This document shows positions 55,054-64,000 of a DNA stretch of 64,000 nucleotides, piece by piece. The stretch's first letter is position 1. Each line of letters starts with the position of its first letter. Source of the DNA: an uncultured Cohaesibacter sp. (lineage in GTDB: Bacteria > Pseudomonadota > Alphaproteobacteria > Rhizobiales > Cohaesibacteraceae); contig NZ_OY761553.1 of assembly GCF_963664735.1 (NCBI RefSeq), positions 4,771,001-4,835,000 of the forward strand. Reading direction: 5' to 3'. A program made the translations under genes and the position numbers. The notes under the pieces were generated by a model. The model saw only the letters and a list, made by a program, of their open reading frames with translations, searched no databases and was not told where the DNA came from.

Positions 55054-55977
55054 ATGACAAAGCATGTAGCAGTGTTGATGGGTGGTTGGTCATCCGAGCG
55101 TTCGGTTTCCTTGAGCTCTGGCTCGTCCTGTGCAGACGCACTGGAGGCGGCGGGATACAAGGTGACGCGCGTCGATGTTCAAAGAGACATATCCACTGTT
55201 TTGTCAGAGCTGAAGCCAGACGTTGCATTCAATGCTTTGCATGGTCCCTTTGGTGAGGATGGCTGCATTCAGGGCGTGTTGGAAATTCTCGGTATTCCCT
55301 ATACCCATAGTGGCGTGATGGCCTCTTCGCTGGCCATGAATAAGGAAAAGTCCAAGGAAATCATGCGCGAAGCCGGGATTCCGGTTGCTGAATCGCGCGT
55401 TGTTCACCGGCTGGAAGCAGCCAAGGCGCATATTCTGCCACCGCCTTATGTGATCAAGCCGGTCAATGAGGGATCGAGCTTCGGTGTGCTGATCGTTGAC
55501 AAAGACCAGCAGCATCCACCGCAAGAGCTTTACTCATCAGATTGGCCTTATGGCGATATCGTCATGGTCGAGCGCTATGTGGCTGGACATGAGCTGACTT
55601 GTGCCGCAATGGGCGACAAGGCGCTCGATATCATCGATATCGTTGCCAACAATGATGGCTTCTATGATTTCGACGCAAAATATGCACCAGGCGGTTCAAC
55701 ACACATTTTGCCGGCAAATCTTAAACCGAATATTTACCAATATATTCAATCGTTAACCATAAGGGCTCACAAAGCGCTCGGCTGTAAGGGGATTTCCCGA
55801 GCTGATTTTCGCTATGACGAGACCGCAGGAGAAGACGGTGATCTGATTTGCCTGGAGGTGAATACCCAACCAGGCATGACACCAACTTCACTGGTTCCCG
55901 ACATGGCAAGACATGCGGGGATGGATTTTGAACAACTTGTCAGCTGGATGGTGGAGGACGCTTCGTGCGACCGATAA
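55054..55977 (+). CDS. ddl: D-alanine-D-alanine ligase
   Basis: 307 aa ATP-grasp enzyme of the DdlB type. VLMGGWSSERSVSLSSG near the N-terminus, ALHGPFGEDGCIQGVLE, YVIKPVNEGSSFGVLIV and EVNTQPGMTPTSLVPDMARHAG, whose Asn binds Mg, are diagnostic. It makes D-Ala-D-Ala for MurF. Preceded by AAAGG. It overlaps the ftsQ start by 13 nt. Confidence 0.96.
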   Translation: MTKHVAVLMGGWSSERSVSLSSGSSCADALEAAGYKVTRVDVQRDISTVLSELKPDVAFNALHGPFGEDGCIQGVLEILGIPYTHSGVMASSLAMNKEKSKEIMREAGIPVAESRVVHRLEAAKAHILPPPYVIKPVNEGSSFGVLIVDKDQQHPPQELYSSDWPYGDIVMVERYVAGHELTCAAMGDKALDIIDIVANNDGFYDFDAKYAPGGSTHILPANLKPNIYQYIQSLTIRAHKALGCKGISRADFRYDETAGEDGDLICLEVNTQPGMTPTSLVPDMARHAGMDFEQLVSWMVEDASCDR

Positions 55978-56897
55978 TGGGCAAAATGAAGGAAGGCAAC
56001 AAGACGGCAGCCGGGCCGCGCAAGAAAAGCGCACCGCTGGACCCTCGTGCCTATGCCTATGAACAGCGTCGCCTGCCGATCTATCGCAGGATCATTCCGT
56101 TGGCAGAAGCGTGGATACCGCGCGGGTTCGGCTGGGGGCTGGCTGTCGGCTTCCTTGGCATTACCATTCTTTACGGTGCTACGATTGGTGGCGAGAACCA
56201 GACTACGCTGGAAAAGGCGTCATCCGTGTTTGGCCTCAAAATCGAAGCTGTCCTGATTTCGGGCCAGAAAGAGGTTTCCGAGGCTGATATTTTGCGTGTG
56301 CTTGGCATCAATGAAGACAGTTCGTTGCTGACCTTTGATGCCTATGATGCACGCAAGAAGCTCGAAAGCATGAGCTGGATCGCTGAAGCATCGGTGCAAA
56401 AGCTTTATCCGAACAAGCTGCAGGTGGTGATTCGCGAGCAGAAACCATTCGCTCTGTGGCAGCGTGGTGAATATGTTTCGGTCATTGCCTATGATGGGTC
56501 TGTGCTGACAGATCACATATCCCCGGAATTTGCCAAGCTGCCGTTGGTCGTCGGGCATGGTGCTCAACGCCAAGCTGCTTCCATGTTCGAGTTGCTTTCC
56601 CAGTATCCGTCAATCGCCAGAAAAACACGGGCTGTTGTTTATGTTTCAGAGCGTCGATGGGACCTCTATTTCAAAAATGGAGTTCAGACCAAGTTGCCTG
56701 AAGTCGGTGTGGCCGATGCTCTGGAGAAACTGCTGGCATTCGATGAGAAGGGCGCCCTGTCTCGCAAGGATATAACGACGGTTGATATGCGCCTTGCCGA
56801 TCGCACCTTTGTACGCATGAGCAAGGATGCTGCAGCCAAACGGCGTGCAACGCTTCGCACTTTGGGTGCTGATATTCCTAAAGAGGTGGAGACATGA
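55965..56897 (+). CDS. ftsQ: Cell division protein FtsQ
   Basis: 310 aa bitopic protein. Cytoplasmic N-terminus about 48 residues, membrane helix near 52-75, then a POTRA domain (FGLKIEAVLISGQKEVSEADILRVLGINEDSSLLTFDAYDARKKLESMSWIAEASVQKLYPNKLQVVIREQKPFALWQ) that recruits FtsB/FtsL. I prefer the GTG at 55965, which has GGAGG 7 nt upstream within ddl; an ATG at 55977 overlapping the ddl stop is an alternative. Overlaps ftsA by ATGA. Confidence 0.93.
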   Translation: MRPIMGKMKEGNKTAAGPRKKSAPLDPRAYAYEQRRLPIYRRIIPLAEAWIPRGFGWGLAVGFLGITILYGATIGGENQTTLEKASSVFGLKIEAVLISGQKEVSEADILRVLGINEDSSLLTFDAYDARKKLESMSWIAEASVQKLYPNKLQVVIREQKPFALWQRGEYVSVIAYDGSVLTDHISPEFAKLPLVVGHGAQRQAASMFELLSQYPSIARKTRAVVYVSERRWDLYFKNGVQTKLPEVGVADALEKLLAFDEKGALSRKDITTVDMRLADRTFVRMSKDAAAKRRATLRTLGADIPKEVET

Positions 56898-58219
56898 TCG
56901 GATCTTCTTGGGGCAAAAAGAACTCACGCGGTCGCGGGTTGATTCATAAACGCTCACAAATCATAACGATCCTAGACGTTGGGTCGACCAAGATTTGCTG
57001 CATGATTGCGCGCCTGTCACCACGGCCGCAAAGCGAGGCTTTGCCCCACCGCACGCATACAATTCAGGTGCTTGGTTTTGGTCTTCATCAGGCACGCGGC
57101 ATCAAATCCGGTGTTGTTGTCGATCTGGATCAGGCCGAGAACTCCATTCGCCTTGCGGTCGCTGCTGCGGAGACGCAAGCCGACATGATGGTTCAGTCTC
57201 TGATCGTGAATGTTTCCTGCGGTCGCCTGAATAGCGATACGCTCAGTGCATCGGTTTCCTTGAGCGGCCATGAGGTCGACGAGATGGACATTCGCCGGGT
57301 GCTTCAGGCAGGTGCGAGCCATCTGCTGACGATTGATCGTACGGTGGTGCACTCCATGCCGATTGGCTATTCGCTGGATGGCGGCAGAGGAATTCAAGAT
57401 CCGCGCGGTATGGTTGGTGATGATCTGGCTGTCGACATGCATGTGGTGACGGCTCAGACTGCTCCGCTCAAGAATCTGGAGCTGTGCATCAAACGCTGTC
57501 ACCTCGAAGTCGCGGCCATGGTGGCGACACCTTATGCTTCCGGGCTTGCCTGCCTTGTCGACGACGAGTCTGAACTCGGGGTTGCCTGTGTCGACCTGGG
57601 TGGTGGTACGACCTCGATTTCCATCTTTGTCAACGGCCAGTTTGTTCATGCCGATGCGATCGCTATGGGCGGACATCATGTGACGATGGATCTGGCGCGC
57701 GGGCTTTCAACACGACTGGCCGATGCCGAGCGGATCAAGACACTTTATGGCAGTGCACTACTGTCCCTTTCGGACGATCAGGAACTGGTTGCTGTTCCGC
57801 CGGTTGGAGACGATGACAGGGATTTGCTCAATCAGGTGCCCAAAGCTGCTTTGACGCGCATTATCAAGCCGCGTGTCGAAGAAATTCTCGAAGTAGTGCG
57901 TGATCGGATCGAGGCCTCGGGCTTCTCTGCTCATGTTGGAAAGCGCGTGGTGTTGACCGGGGGTGGCAGTCAGTTGACTGGCATGCCGGAGACCGCAAGA
58001 CGCATTCTTGGACGTAATGTCAGGTTGGGGCGTCCGCTTGGTGTGGCCGGGCTTCCTGATTTGGGTAAAGGGCCGGCTTTTGCAACCGCTGTCGGCCTGA
58101 TGATCTATCCGCAAGTTGCCCAGATTGAGCAATTTGAAAAGGTGCCTATTAAACCAAAGCTGACCGGCACAAACGGCTACATTGACCGATTCGGGCAATG
58201 GTTTAAGGAAAGTTTTTGA
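56894..58219 (+). CDS. ftsA: Cell division protein FtsA
   Basis: 441 aa actin-fold ATPase. TILDVGSTKICCMIARL and a later ACVDLGGGTTSISIFVNGQFVHADAIAMGGHHVTMDLARGLSTRLADAERIKTLYG are the nucleotide-site motifs, and VLTGGGSQLTGMPETARRILG is the second phosphate loop. The C-terminal amphipathic helix is short (RFGQWFKESF), and would tether FtsZ to the membrane. ftsZ follows after 203 nt. Confidence 0.96.
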   Translation: MIGSSWGKKNSRGRGLIHKRSQIITILDVGSTKICCMIARLSPRPQSEALPHRTHTIQVLGFGLHQARGIKSGVVVDLDQAENSIRLAVAAAETQADMMVQSLIVNVSCGRLNSDTLSASVSLSGHEVDEMDIRRVLQAGASHLLTIDRTVVHSMPIGYSLDGGRGIQDPRGMVGDDLAVDMHVVTAQTAPLKNLELCIKRCHLEVAAMVATPYASGLACLVDDESELGVACVDLGGGTTSISIFVNGQFVHADAIAMGGHHVTMDLARGLSTRLADAERIKTLYGSALLSLSDDQELVAVPPVGDDDRDLLNQVPKAALTRIIKPRVEEILEVVRDRIEASGFSAHVGKRVVLTGGGSQLTGMPETARRILGRNVRLGRPLGVAGLPDLGKGPAFATAVGLMIYPQVAQIEQFEKVPIKPKLTGTNGYIDRFGQWFKESF

Positions 58220-58339
58220 TTCTGGTCGGATAACCGCGTGAAACATGCGTGAATCGTTGATCGGAATCAAAGGGTTGAGGTATATTGGGGGAATGATTCG
58301 TCCTGCTACCTCACCCGACGAGAGTTGAGTAGAGTAACT

Positions 58340-58364
58340 GGAGCTGAATGACTTGGGCAGCTCC
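58340..58364 (+). repeat. Hairpin in the ftsZ leader
   Basis: Perfect 7-bp stem GGAGCTG / CAGCTCC with an 11-nt loop, 58 nt before the ftsZ start. It could shape the leader mRNA. Low-level support only. Confidence 0.4.
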
Positions 58365-58422
58365 TCATATAGACGGATTGAGATCGGTAGCAATTCGATC
58401 CATGCAGTGAGATGAGGGTACA

Positions 58423-60273
58423 ATGACCATCAATTTGAAGATGCCCGATATTACCGAATTGAAACCGAGAATCACGGTCTTCGGTGTCGGTGGTGCAGGC
58501 GGTAACGCCGTTAACAATATGATTGAGACTGGTTTGCAGGGCGTGGATTTTGTCGTTGCAAACACCGATGCTCAGGCGCTGAGCTTGTCTCGCTCTGAGC
58601 GACTGGTGCAAATGGGCGTTGCCGTTACTGAAGGACTGGGTGCAGGATCTCAGCCTGAAGTTGGCAGGGCAGCTGCAGAGGAAGTGATTGACGAAATCAA
58701 CGATCACCTCGATGGCTCTCACATGGTCTTCATCACTGCTGGCATGGGCGGTGGTACCGGTACGGGGGGCGCTCCGGTTATCGCGCGCGCTGCTCGTGAA
58801 CAGGGCATCCTTACGGTTGGTGTTGTTACCAAGCCTTTCCATTTTGAAGGTCAGCGCCGTATGCGCTTGGCTGAAGCTGGAATTGAAGATCTCCAGAAGA
58901 ATGTCGACACGCTGATCGTCATTCCTAACCAGAACCTGTTCCGTATCGCGAACGAGAAAACGACTTTCGCTGATGCCTTCTCGATGGCGGACGAAGTGCT
59001 TTATTCGGGCGTTGCCTGCATTACTGACCTGATGGTCAAGGAAGGCCTCATCAATCTTGATTTTGCTGATGTGCGTTCGGTCATGCGTGCAATGGGTAAA
59101 GCGATGATGGGAACCGGCGAAGCATCTGGTGAAGGTCGTGCGCTCGCTGCCGCAGAAGCTGCAATTGCGAACCCGCTGCTCGATGATATTTCGATGAAAG
59201 GTGCTCAGGGGCTGCTCATCTCCATTACTGGTGGCAAAGATCTCACCTTGTTTGAAGTTGATGAAGCTGCGACCCGCATCCGCGAGGAAGTCGACGAAGA
59301 CGCAAACATCATTCTTGGTGCAACCTTCGATGAGAATATGGAAGGCATGATCCGCGTATCTGTCGTTGCTACCGGCATCGATCAGATCCTGACGGAAACT
59401 GTTGTTCCTGCTGATCAGCGCATGAAAGAACTGACGGATCGTCTGCGGACTGCTTCAAATCTGACGCAGCCTGAGTTGAACCGTTCCGAACCAGCTCCGC
59501 AGCCAGTCAAAGAAATCAAGCCTGAGCCGGTGAACGTCGCTCCGGTCAAACCGGCAGTGGAAACGAGCGCTCATGAATTTGAAGCGCGCGCTCAGATTTT
59601 CTCTCGCCCGTCCGAGCAGGATCCTGCCGTTTCCATCGCTCCTTTCAAGCCGGAAGCTGTAAGTGAGCCGGAAATCGAGGAAGAATTCGAAGCGCCTAAG
59701 GCTGTGGTCGAAGAAACCGTTGATGCAGCAACTCCGTTCATTCCACCAGCAGCGGAAGTTCCTGAAATCGTATCTCGCCCAATGCCTAGCATTGACGATC
59801 TGCCTCCGATGATTCAGCGTGAGCTCGCGCAACTGCGCAACAAGGAAGAGCACGAGTATCACGAAGATGACAATCGTCCGAAGAGCCTGCTGAAGCGTTT
59901 GGCTGCTGTCGGCCTTGGTCGTCGTGAAGACGAACTTGAAGCTCATCATCATCATGAAGCCGCTCAGGCACCCGCTCATCATCAGCCACAGCAGCATCGT
60001 TCCGATATCCCGGTTATGCCAAGCATGAATGCACCGGCTGCTCCGCATGCTCCTATGTCTTCAGGAAACGGTATGCCTGCATCGGGTTCTCCGCTGAATG
60101 AGTTTGCTCCGCGTCCTCAGCAGAGACCACTGCAGAATGCCGGTTATCAGCCGCAGCAGGGCCAGCTTGACGCACAAGGTCGCGCGGTTCCAAATCAGGG
60201 CCATCAGGCACCGAGAATCAGCGAAGAAGATCAGGTCGAAATTCCTGCATTTCTGCGCCGTCAGTCCAGGTAA
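58423..60273 (+). CDS. ftsZ: Cell division GTPase FtsZ
   Basis: 616 aa. The tubulin-like GTPase core is conserved, with [15 protein letters not shown] and the G-box GGGTGTG near residues 108-114. FtsZ polymerises into the division ring at mid-cell. Beyond residue about 320 lies a very long linker of some 280 residues, acidic and Pro/Gln/His-rich with a HHHH run near 510, longer than in E. coli but usual in rhizobia. It ends in [16 protein letters not shown], the conserved C-terminal peptide that binds FtsA. Own leader of 203 nt. Confidence 0.98.
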   Translation: MTINLKMPDITELKPRITVFGVGGAGGNAVNNMIETGLQGVDFVVANTDAQALSLSRSERLVQMGVAVTEGLGAGSQPEVGRAAAEEVIDEINDHLDGSHMVFITAGMGGGTGTGGAPVIARAAREQGILTVGVVTKPFHFEGQRRMRLAEAGIEDLQKNVDTLIVIPNQNLFRIANEKTTFADAFSMADEVLYSGVACITDLMVKEGLINLDFADVRSVMRAMGKAMMGTGEASGEGRALAAAEAAIANPLLDDISMKGAQGLLISITGGKDLTLFEVDEAATRIREEVDEDANIILGATFDENMEGMIRVSVVATGIDQILTETVVPADQRMKELTDRLRTASNLTQPELNRSEPAPQPVKEIKPEPVNVAPVKPAVETSAHEFEARAQIFSRPSEQDPAVSIAPFKPEAVSEPEIEEEFEAPKAVVEETVDAATPFIPPAAEVPEIVSRPMPSIDDLPPMIQRELAQLRNKEEHEYHEDDNRPKSLLKRLAAVGLGRREDELEAHHHHEAAQAPAHHQPQQHRSDIPVMPSMNAPAAPHAPMSSGNGMPASGSPLNEFAPRPQQRPLQNAGYQPQQGQLDAQGRAVPNQGHQAPRISEEDQVEIPAFLRRQSR

Positions 60274-60569
60274 CGGTTTGTTACGTTAAACTGTTGTGAC
60301 TTAGTTATTAGAGGCCAGTGCTTTTTGAGCTCTGGCCTTAACTGTTTGAAAAATATGTATTATGTTTTATAAATTGATGTATAAAACAGATGTTGCGCCA
60401 ATCGTAACAATGGGTAAGAAAGCGTGATTTGGTAAACGAACCCCTGCCAAGTTATGTTGACATCGAAATAGTTTAAGACAGTTCCAATTTTTGTCTCGAC
60501 CAAGGTGTGCTTCTAGAAAAAACGCCTGCAAAATTTGACAAATGAATGGATACGAATAGGGGCTAAATA
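60274..60569. other. Intergenic region between ftsZ and lpxC
   Basis: 296 bp. A weak stem AGGCCAG / CTGGCCT (60312-60338) after ftsZ may end its transcription, but the T tract is poor. No gene was found. TTGACA is present at 60454-60459 and 60536-60541 without convincing -10 elements. Confidence 0.4.
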
Positions 60570-61535
60570 ATGGTGAACCTGCTAAATGCCAAGCAAACCA
60601 CTCTGAAAGATCGTGTTGTGGTTTCCGGTGTCGGGGTACATAGCGGAAAACCGGTTGAAATGATCTTGCATCCTGCCGATGCAAATAGCGGCGTCACTTT
60701 TTTGCGCGTCAATCGCGAAAAGAAGACTGAGTTCGAGATCAAGGGAACCTATTCATCTGTCATCGATACGCGCCTTTGCACCGTTGTTGGCCATCCTGAA
60801 AAGGGAATGGTCGCGACCATTGAACATCTGATGGCCGCTTTCCGCGGGTACGGCGTTGATAATGTTCTGGTTGAAATTGATGGCGACGAAGTGCCTGTCA
60901 TGGACGGCAGCGCGCGCGCTTATATTGACGCTATTGATCAAGTCGGCCTCAAAGAGTTGCCTTTCTCCCGCCGCTATATCCGCGTTCTGAAGCCAGTTCG
61001 CGTTGAAAATGGCGACTCTGTTGGTGAACTCCTCCCTTATGAAGGGCAGCGCTTCGATGTAACCATCGATTTTGAAAGCGAAGCTATCGGCGTTCAACAT
61101 TTCGATAAAGAGATGACCCCGGATGTGTTCAAGCAGGATATCAGCCTCGCACGCACCTTCGGTTTCATGTCCGACGTAGAGCGTCTATGGGCGGCTGGTT
61201 ATGCGCTGGGCTCTTCTCTTGATAATTCTGTCGTCATCAATGATGAGCAGAAAATCGTCAACCCTGACGGCCTGCGCTACCCCGACGAATTTGTTCGGCA
61301 CAAGACATTGGATGCTGTGGGCGACCTGTCGCTGGCTGGTGCGCCGCTTCTGGCACATTATCGTTCCTTTAAAGGCGGCCACAAACTGAACTTCAACATG
61401 CTTGAAGCGCTCTTTGCTGATGATAGCAATTGGGAGATGGTGGAAGCTGTTCCTAGTTTTCGCAAATCGGCTCGCGTTGGTGGGCTGACAGACAAAGCTA
61501 CCGTTCGGATCGCCCTCGGGCCGGAAACCAATTAG
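60570..61535 (+). CDS. lpxC: UDP-3-O-acyl-N-acetylglucosamine deacetylase LpxC
   Basis: 321 aa. QTTLKDRVVVSGVGVHSGKPVEMILHPADANSGVTFLR starts the protein, MVATIEHLMAAF holds the first zinc His, and FGFMSDVERLWAAGYALGSSLDNSVV and VRHKTLDAVGDLSLAGAPLLAHYRSFKGGHKLN hold the other zinc ligands and the catalytic Asp/His. It catalyses the committed step of lipid A synthesis. A terminator follows. Confidence 0.97.
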   Translation: MVNLLNAKQTTLKDRVVVSGVGVHSGKPVEMILHPADANSGVTFLRVNREKKTEFEIKGTYSSVIDTRLCTVVGHPEKGMVATIEHLMAAFRGYGVDNVLVEIDGDEVPVMDGSARAYIDAIDQVGLKELPFSRRYIRVLKPVRVENGDSVGELLPYEGQRFDVTIDFESEAIGVQHFDKEMTPDVFKQDISLARTFGFMSDVERLWAAGYALGSSLDNSVVINDEQKIVNPDGLRYPDEFVRHKTLDAVGDLSLAGAPLLAHYRSFKGGHKLNFNMLEALFADDSNWEMVEAVPSFRKSARVGGLTDKATVRIALGPETN

Positions 61536-61905
61536 GCAGCGAATTTGATCGCTGGTCAAAAGGGTGGCTTACGTCACCCTTTTTTGTGTCCATTAGGACA
61601 GGTAAATCCCTTGATTTTGTGACGATTTGCTTGCATTGGGCGGTTTGCTGTGTAGATTTGGGTAGACGATTGGCAATCAGACACAATTTTTCCCCAATTG
61701 TGATTTCTTTGATGGCAAGTTCATGTGCTTTGTTGTTAAGACAGAGGTCTTGCAAGGTCGAAGGTGAGTGTTTTTAGAAGCCAAATACTGCTTTCTTTGT
61801 CAGGGCGTTCCGGTTGAATGGTCTGGCGTCTTTGAGCAAGTCTAAAACTCAATTGTGTATTCGCTGCCAATTGTGATTTGTTCCAGTTGAAGGATTATAG
61901 CATCG
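61536..61905. other. Intergenic region between lpxC and bamD
   Basis: 370 bp. Past the lpxC terminator it has no gene. The 13-mer CCAATTGTGATTT occurs twice (61694-61706 and 61867-61879), the second close to the bamD start, and TCAATTGTG at 61851 is a near copy. Confidence 0.45.
61558..61585 (+). terminator. Rho-independent terminator of lpxC
   Basis: AAAAGGGTG / CACCCTTTTTT stem with an 8-nt loop, ending in TTTTTT. It lies 22 nt past the lpxC stop. Confidence 0.88.
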
Positions 61906-62724
61906 ATGGATTTTCTCTTCGCGAAACGGGTTTGGTTCGGGCTCGCAGTTCTCGCAATTTCCGGTTTGGGCGCTTGTTCCCACAAGGATCCATCGGATCT
62001 GGTCTTTCAGGAGATCCCGGCTGAAAAACTTTATGCTGAGGGACTTCTGGCGATGGAAACCGGCGATCGCAAAGAAGCCAAGAAGAAATTCGACGAGTTG
62101 GATCGGCAGCATCCTTATTCGGACTATTCCCGCCGCTCGATGATGCTGACCGCATATACCCACTATAAGAGTGGTGAATATACGGAATGTATTTCTGCTG
62201 CCAAACGTTTTATTGCCCTGTTCCCTGGCGATAAGGACGTGCCTTATGCCTACTATCTGATTGGACAATCCTATTTCAACCAGATTCCGGATGTGACGCG
62301 CGATCAGGAGACGACCCAAAAGGCGCTGCAGGCGATGAACGAGCTGGTGCAGAATTATCCTGATTCTGAATATGCCGGTGATGCGCGGCGCAAGGTTCGT
62401 GTGACCTTGGACCAGTTGGCCGGTAAAGAAATGCAGGTTGGCCGCTATTATCTGGAGCGCAAGGAATATATCGCCGCAATCAACCGCTTTAAGGTTGTCG
62501 TGACAGACTATCAAACCACCCGACAGGTGGAAGAGGCCCTGATGCGCTTGGCTGAATCCTATCTTGCTCTCGGCATCACCCATGAGGCGCAGACCGCAGT
62601 TGCTGTTCTGGGGCATAACTACCCAGAGAGTAAATGGTACAAGATGGCCTATAGCATGCTGAACAAAGGCGGGTATGAGCCTGAGGTCAATAAGGGTTCT
62701 TGGATGGCCCGGATTTTCAACTAA
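61906..62724 (+). CDS. bamD: Outer membrane protein assembly factor BamD
   Basis: 272 aa lipoprotein: hydrophobic N-terminus and lipobox LGA-C24. TPR-like repeats follow (EKLYAEGLLAMETGDRKEAKKKFDELDRQHPYSDYSRRSMMLTAYTHYKSGEYTECISAAKRFIALFPGD), through to the C-terminus. BamD is a lipoprotein partner of BamA, attached to the inner face of the outer membrane, essential for barrel-protein insertion. Placed between lpxC and recN as in many Hyphomicrobiales. Confidence 0.95.
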   Translation: MDFLFAKRVWFGLAVLAISGLGACSHKDPSDLVFQEIPAEKLYAEGLLAMETGDRKEAKKKFDELDRQHPYSDYSRRSMMLTAYTHYKSGEYTECISAAKRFIALFPGDKDVPYAYYLIGQSYFNQIPDVTRDQETTQKALQAMNELVQNYPDSEYAGDARRKVRVTLDQLAGKEMQVGRYYLERKEYIAAINRFKVVVTDYQTTRQVEEALMRLAESYLALGITHEAQTAVAVLGHNYPESKWYKMAYSMLNKGGYEPEVNKGSWMARIFN

Positions 62725-62892
62725 GCGGCTTCTGATCCGGTCGAACAGTATAATCCTGTTGAAATGATCATGTTTTGTTCATGGTTTCCATGCTTTGCCG
62801 GATTGCATTTTATGAGCGAGATGGCATAGCATGGCGCGCAAATCGAGTCAGCTTTGCGACCGTTGAATGCTGCCCGCTCTTATGAGGAAACC

Positions 62893-64000
62893 ATGCTCGC
62901 CTCGCTTTCAATTCGTGATATTGTTTTGATTGATCGACTGGATCTGGAATTCGGCGATGGGATGACCGTTTTGACTGGTGAAACAGGCGCGGGCAAGTCC
63001 ATATTGCTGGATTCTCTTTCGCTTGCTCTTGGTGGGCGCGGCGATGGTGGACTGGTGCGCGAAGGGCAGAAGCAAGGTCAGGTTGTTGCGATGTTCGATA
63101 TCGCCCCCACCCATCCGGTCTTTGCCTTTCTGGAAGAGCAGGGGCTTGATCACGATGGTGATCTGGTTTTGCGGCGTGTGCAAAATTCCGACGGTCGGAC
63201 GCGTGCCTATGTAAATGATCAACCCGTCAGTGCCGGCACCTTGCGCAAAGTGGGCGAGGGGCTCGTTGAAATTCATGGTCAACATGATGATCGGGCGCTG
63301 GTTGATGTTTCTCAGCACCGGGTTCTGCTTGATGCCTTTGGCAGTTTGCAAGGGGAGTTGGATGAGGTTCGTGCCTGTTACAAGGCATGGCGCAAAGCGG
63401 AGCGTGATTTGGCTGCGCTCGAAAAAACCATTGATGAAGCCCGCAAGGAAGCTGACTATCTGGCGGCCTCTGTCGAGGAACTAGGTGCTTTTGGCCCGAT
63501 TACAGGCGAAGAAGACGAGTTGGCGGCCAAGCGAACGATCATGATGCAGTCTGAAAAGATCGCAACGGATCTGAATGAAGCCTATGAAGTGCTGGATGGG
63601 AACGGCTCTCCCATTCCATCCCTTGCCAGCATGATGAGACGTCTGGAGCGCAAGACTGAGCAGATGCCGGGACTTCTTGAACCGACTTTGTCTCACCTCA
63701 ATATTGCCCTTAATGCTCTGGAAGACGCGCGTAGCAGTCTTGAGGATGCTCAAAGGCAGACGAATTTTGACCCGCGCGAACTTGAGCTGATTGAAGAGCG
63801 CCTCTTTGCCTTGCGAGCCCTTTGCCGCAAACACAAGGTTACAGGTGATGATCTCGTTGGTCTGCTGGAGCGCATGCGCAGCGAGCTGGACGCTCTGGAT
63901 CATGGCGAAGAACGCCTTGTGGCTTTGCGCAAGGAAGCGGGGGAAACCCGACAAGCCTATGACAAGGCAGCAGGAGCCTTGAGTAAAAGACGCGCTAAAA
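62893..64000 (+). CDS. recN: DNA repair protein RecN (3'-truncated)
   Basis: 369 codons seen before the window ends; the family is about 550 aa. MLASLSIRDIVLIDRLDLEF then Walker A GETGAGKS (29-36) and LVEIHGQHDDRALVD near 135 are RecN signatures; the rest in view is the start of the long coiled coil. RecN is an SMC-like ATPase for double-strand-break repair. GAGG lies 5-6 nt before the ATG. Confidence 0.95.
   Translation, partial: MLASLSIRDIVLIDRLDLEFGDGMTVLTGETGAGKSILLDSLSLALGGRGDGGLVREGQKQGQVVAMFDIAPTHPVFAFLEEQGLDHDGDLVLRRVQNSDGRTRAYVNDQPVSAGTLRKVGEGLVEIHGQHDDRALVDVSQHRVLLDAFGSLQGELDEVRACYKAWRKAERDLAALEKTIDEARKEADYLAASVEELGAFGPITGEEDELAAKRTIMMQSEKIATDLNEAYEVLDGNGSPIPSLASMMRRLERKTEQMPGLLEPTLSHLNIALNALEDARSSLEDAQRQTNFDPRELELIEERLFALRALCRKHKVTGDDLVGLLERMRSELDALDHGEERLVALRKEAGETRQAYDKAAGALSKRRAK

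Noticed and set aside
1..64000. tRNA, rRNA, CRISPR array, integrase or toxin-antitoxin pair
   Set aside because: Scanned by eye for T-loop sequences, repeat-spacer patterns and known protein motifs; none seen apart from rnpB. Eye scanning can miss divergent tRNAs, so a tRNAscan run would be the deciding test.

Overview
The window comes from an alphaproteobacterium, most likely of the order Hyphomicrobiales (Rhizobiales), possibly a marine Cohaesibacter-like genus; the genus is a guess. The signs are a complete division and cell-wall (dcw) cluster in the rhizobial order, continuing through ftsZ into lpxC, bamD and recN; a GapR/DUF2312 protein; btaAB betaine-lipid genes; a zinc-free L36; a class A RNase P RNA directly before mraZ; and moderate GC. 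No tRNA, rRNA, CRISPR array, insertion sequence or prophage was seen, so this is ordinary chromosome with an accessory catabolic part at the left.

Layout. 1-3204: a truncated HlyD-type adaptor and two ABC-2 permeases (efflux; no ATPase in view). 3329-13101: an accessory metabolic region with an MlrC/M81 protein, a LysR regulator, then a divergent island holding a URO-D-superfamily methyltransferase and an M19 dipeptidase (minus strand) facing a TRAP transporter, RidA and a Cds1-type cysteine desulfhydrase (plus strand). 13274-16832: btaA-btaB with a Pho box, a histidine phosphatase and kdsB. 17473-20704: a CBS protein, an NhaD-type antiporter, an orphan protein and rpmJ. 20865-24338: pyruvate kinase, DUF1036, GapR and a Nudix hydrolase. 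24476-30266: a methionine-cycle unit (ArsR-methyltransferase regulator, metF, metH) behind a perfect 16-bp palindrome. 30461-39952: small stand-alone genes, among them a 25-aa membrane peptide, an amidase, an extensin-like lipoprotein, a DjlA-like protein, an AmpD-like amidase, a chemoreceptor, and a flavoprotein divergent from a MocR regulator. 39983-64000: rnpB, then mraZ-rsmH-ftsL-ftsI-murE-murF-mraY-murD-ftsW-murG-murC-murB-ddl-ftsQ-ftsA-ftsZ, lpxC, bamD and the 5' part of recN.

How they work together. The dcw genes are nearly all coupled by ATGA/TAATG overlaps and cover UDP-MurNAc-pentapeptide synthesis, lipid I/II formation, and the septal machinery. MraZ probably controls the cluster through five CCAT elements spaced exactly 10 bp apart upstream of its gene. 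The methionine unit remethylates homocysteine with methyl groups made by MetF. The most novel candidate system is the island at 6188-13101: a TRAP importer, a dipeptidase of the family that cleaves Cys-Gly, a zinc-thiolate methyltransferase, a cysteine desulfhydrase that would release 2-aminoacrylate, and the RidA enzyme that hydrolyses it. This looks like a pathway for importing and breaking down a cysteine-containing dipeptide or thiol conjugate; the substrate is inferred, not shown.
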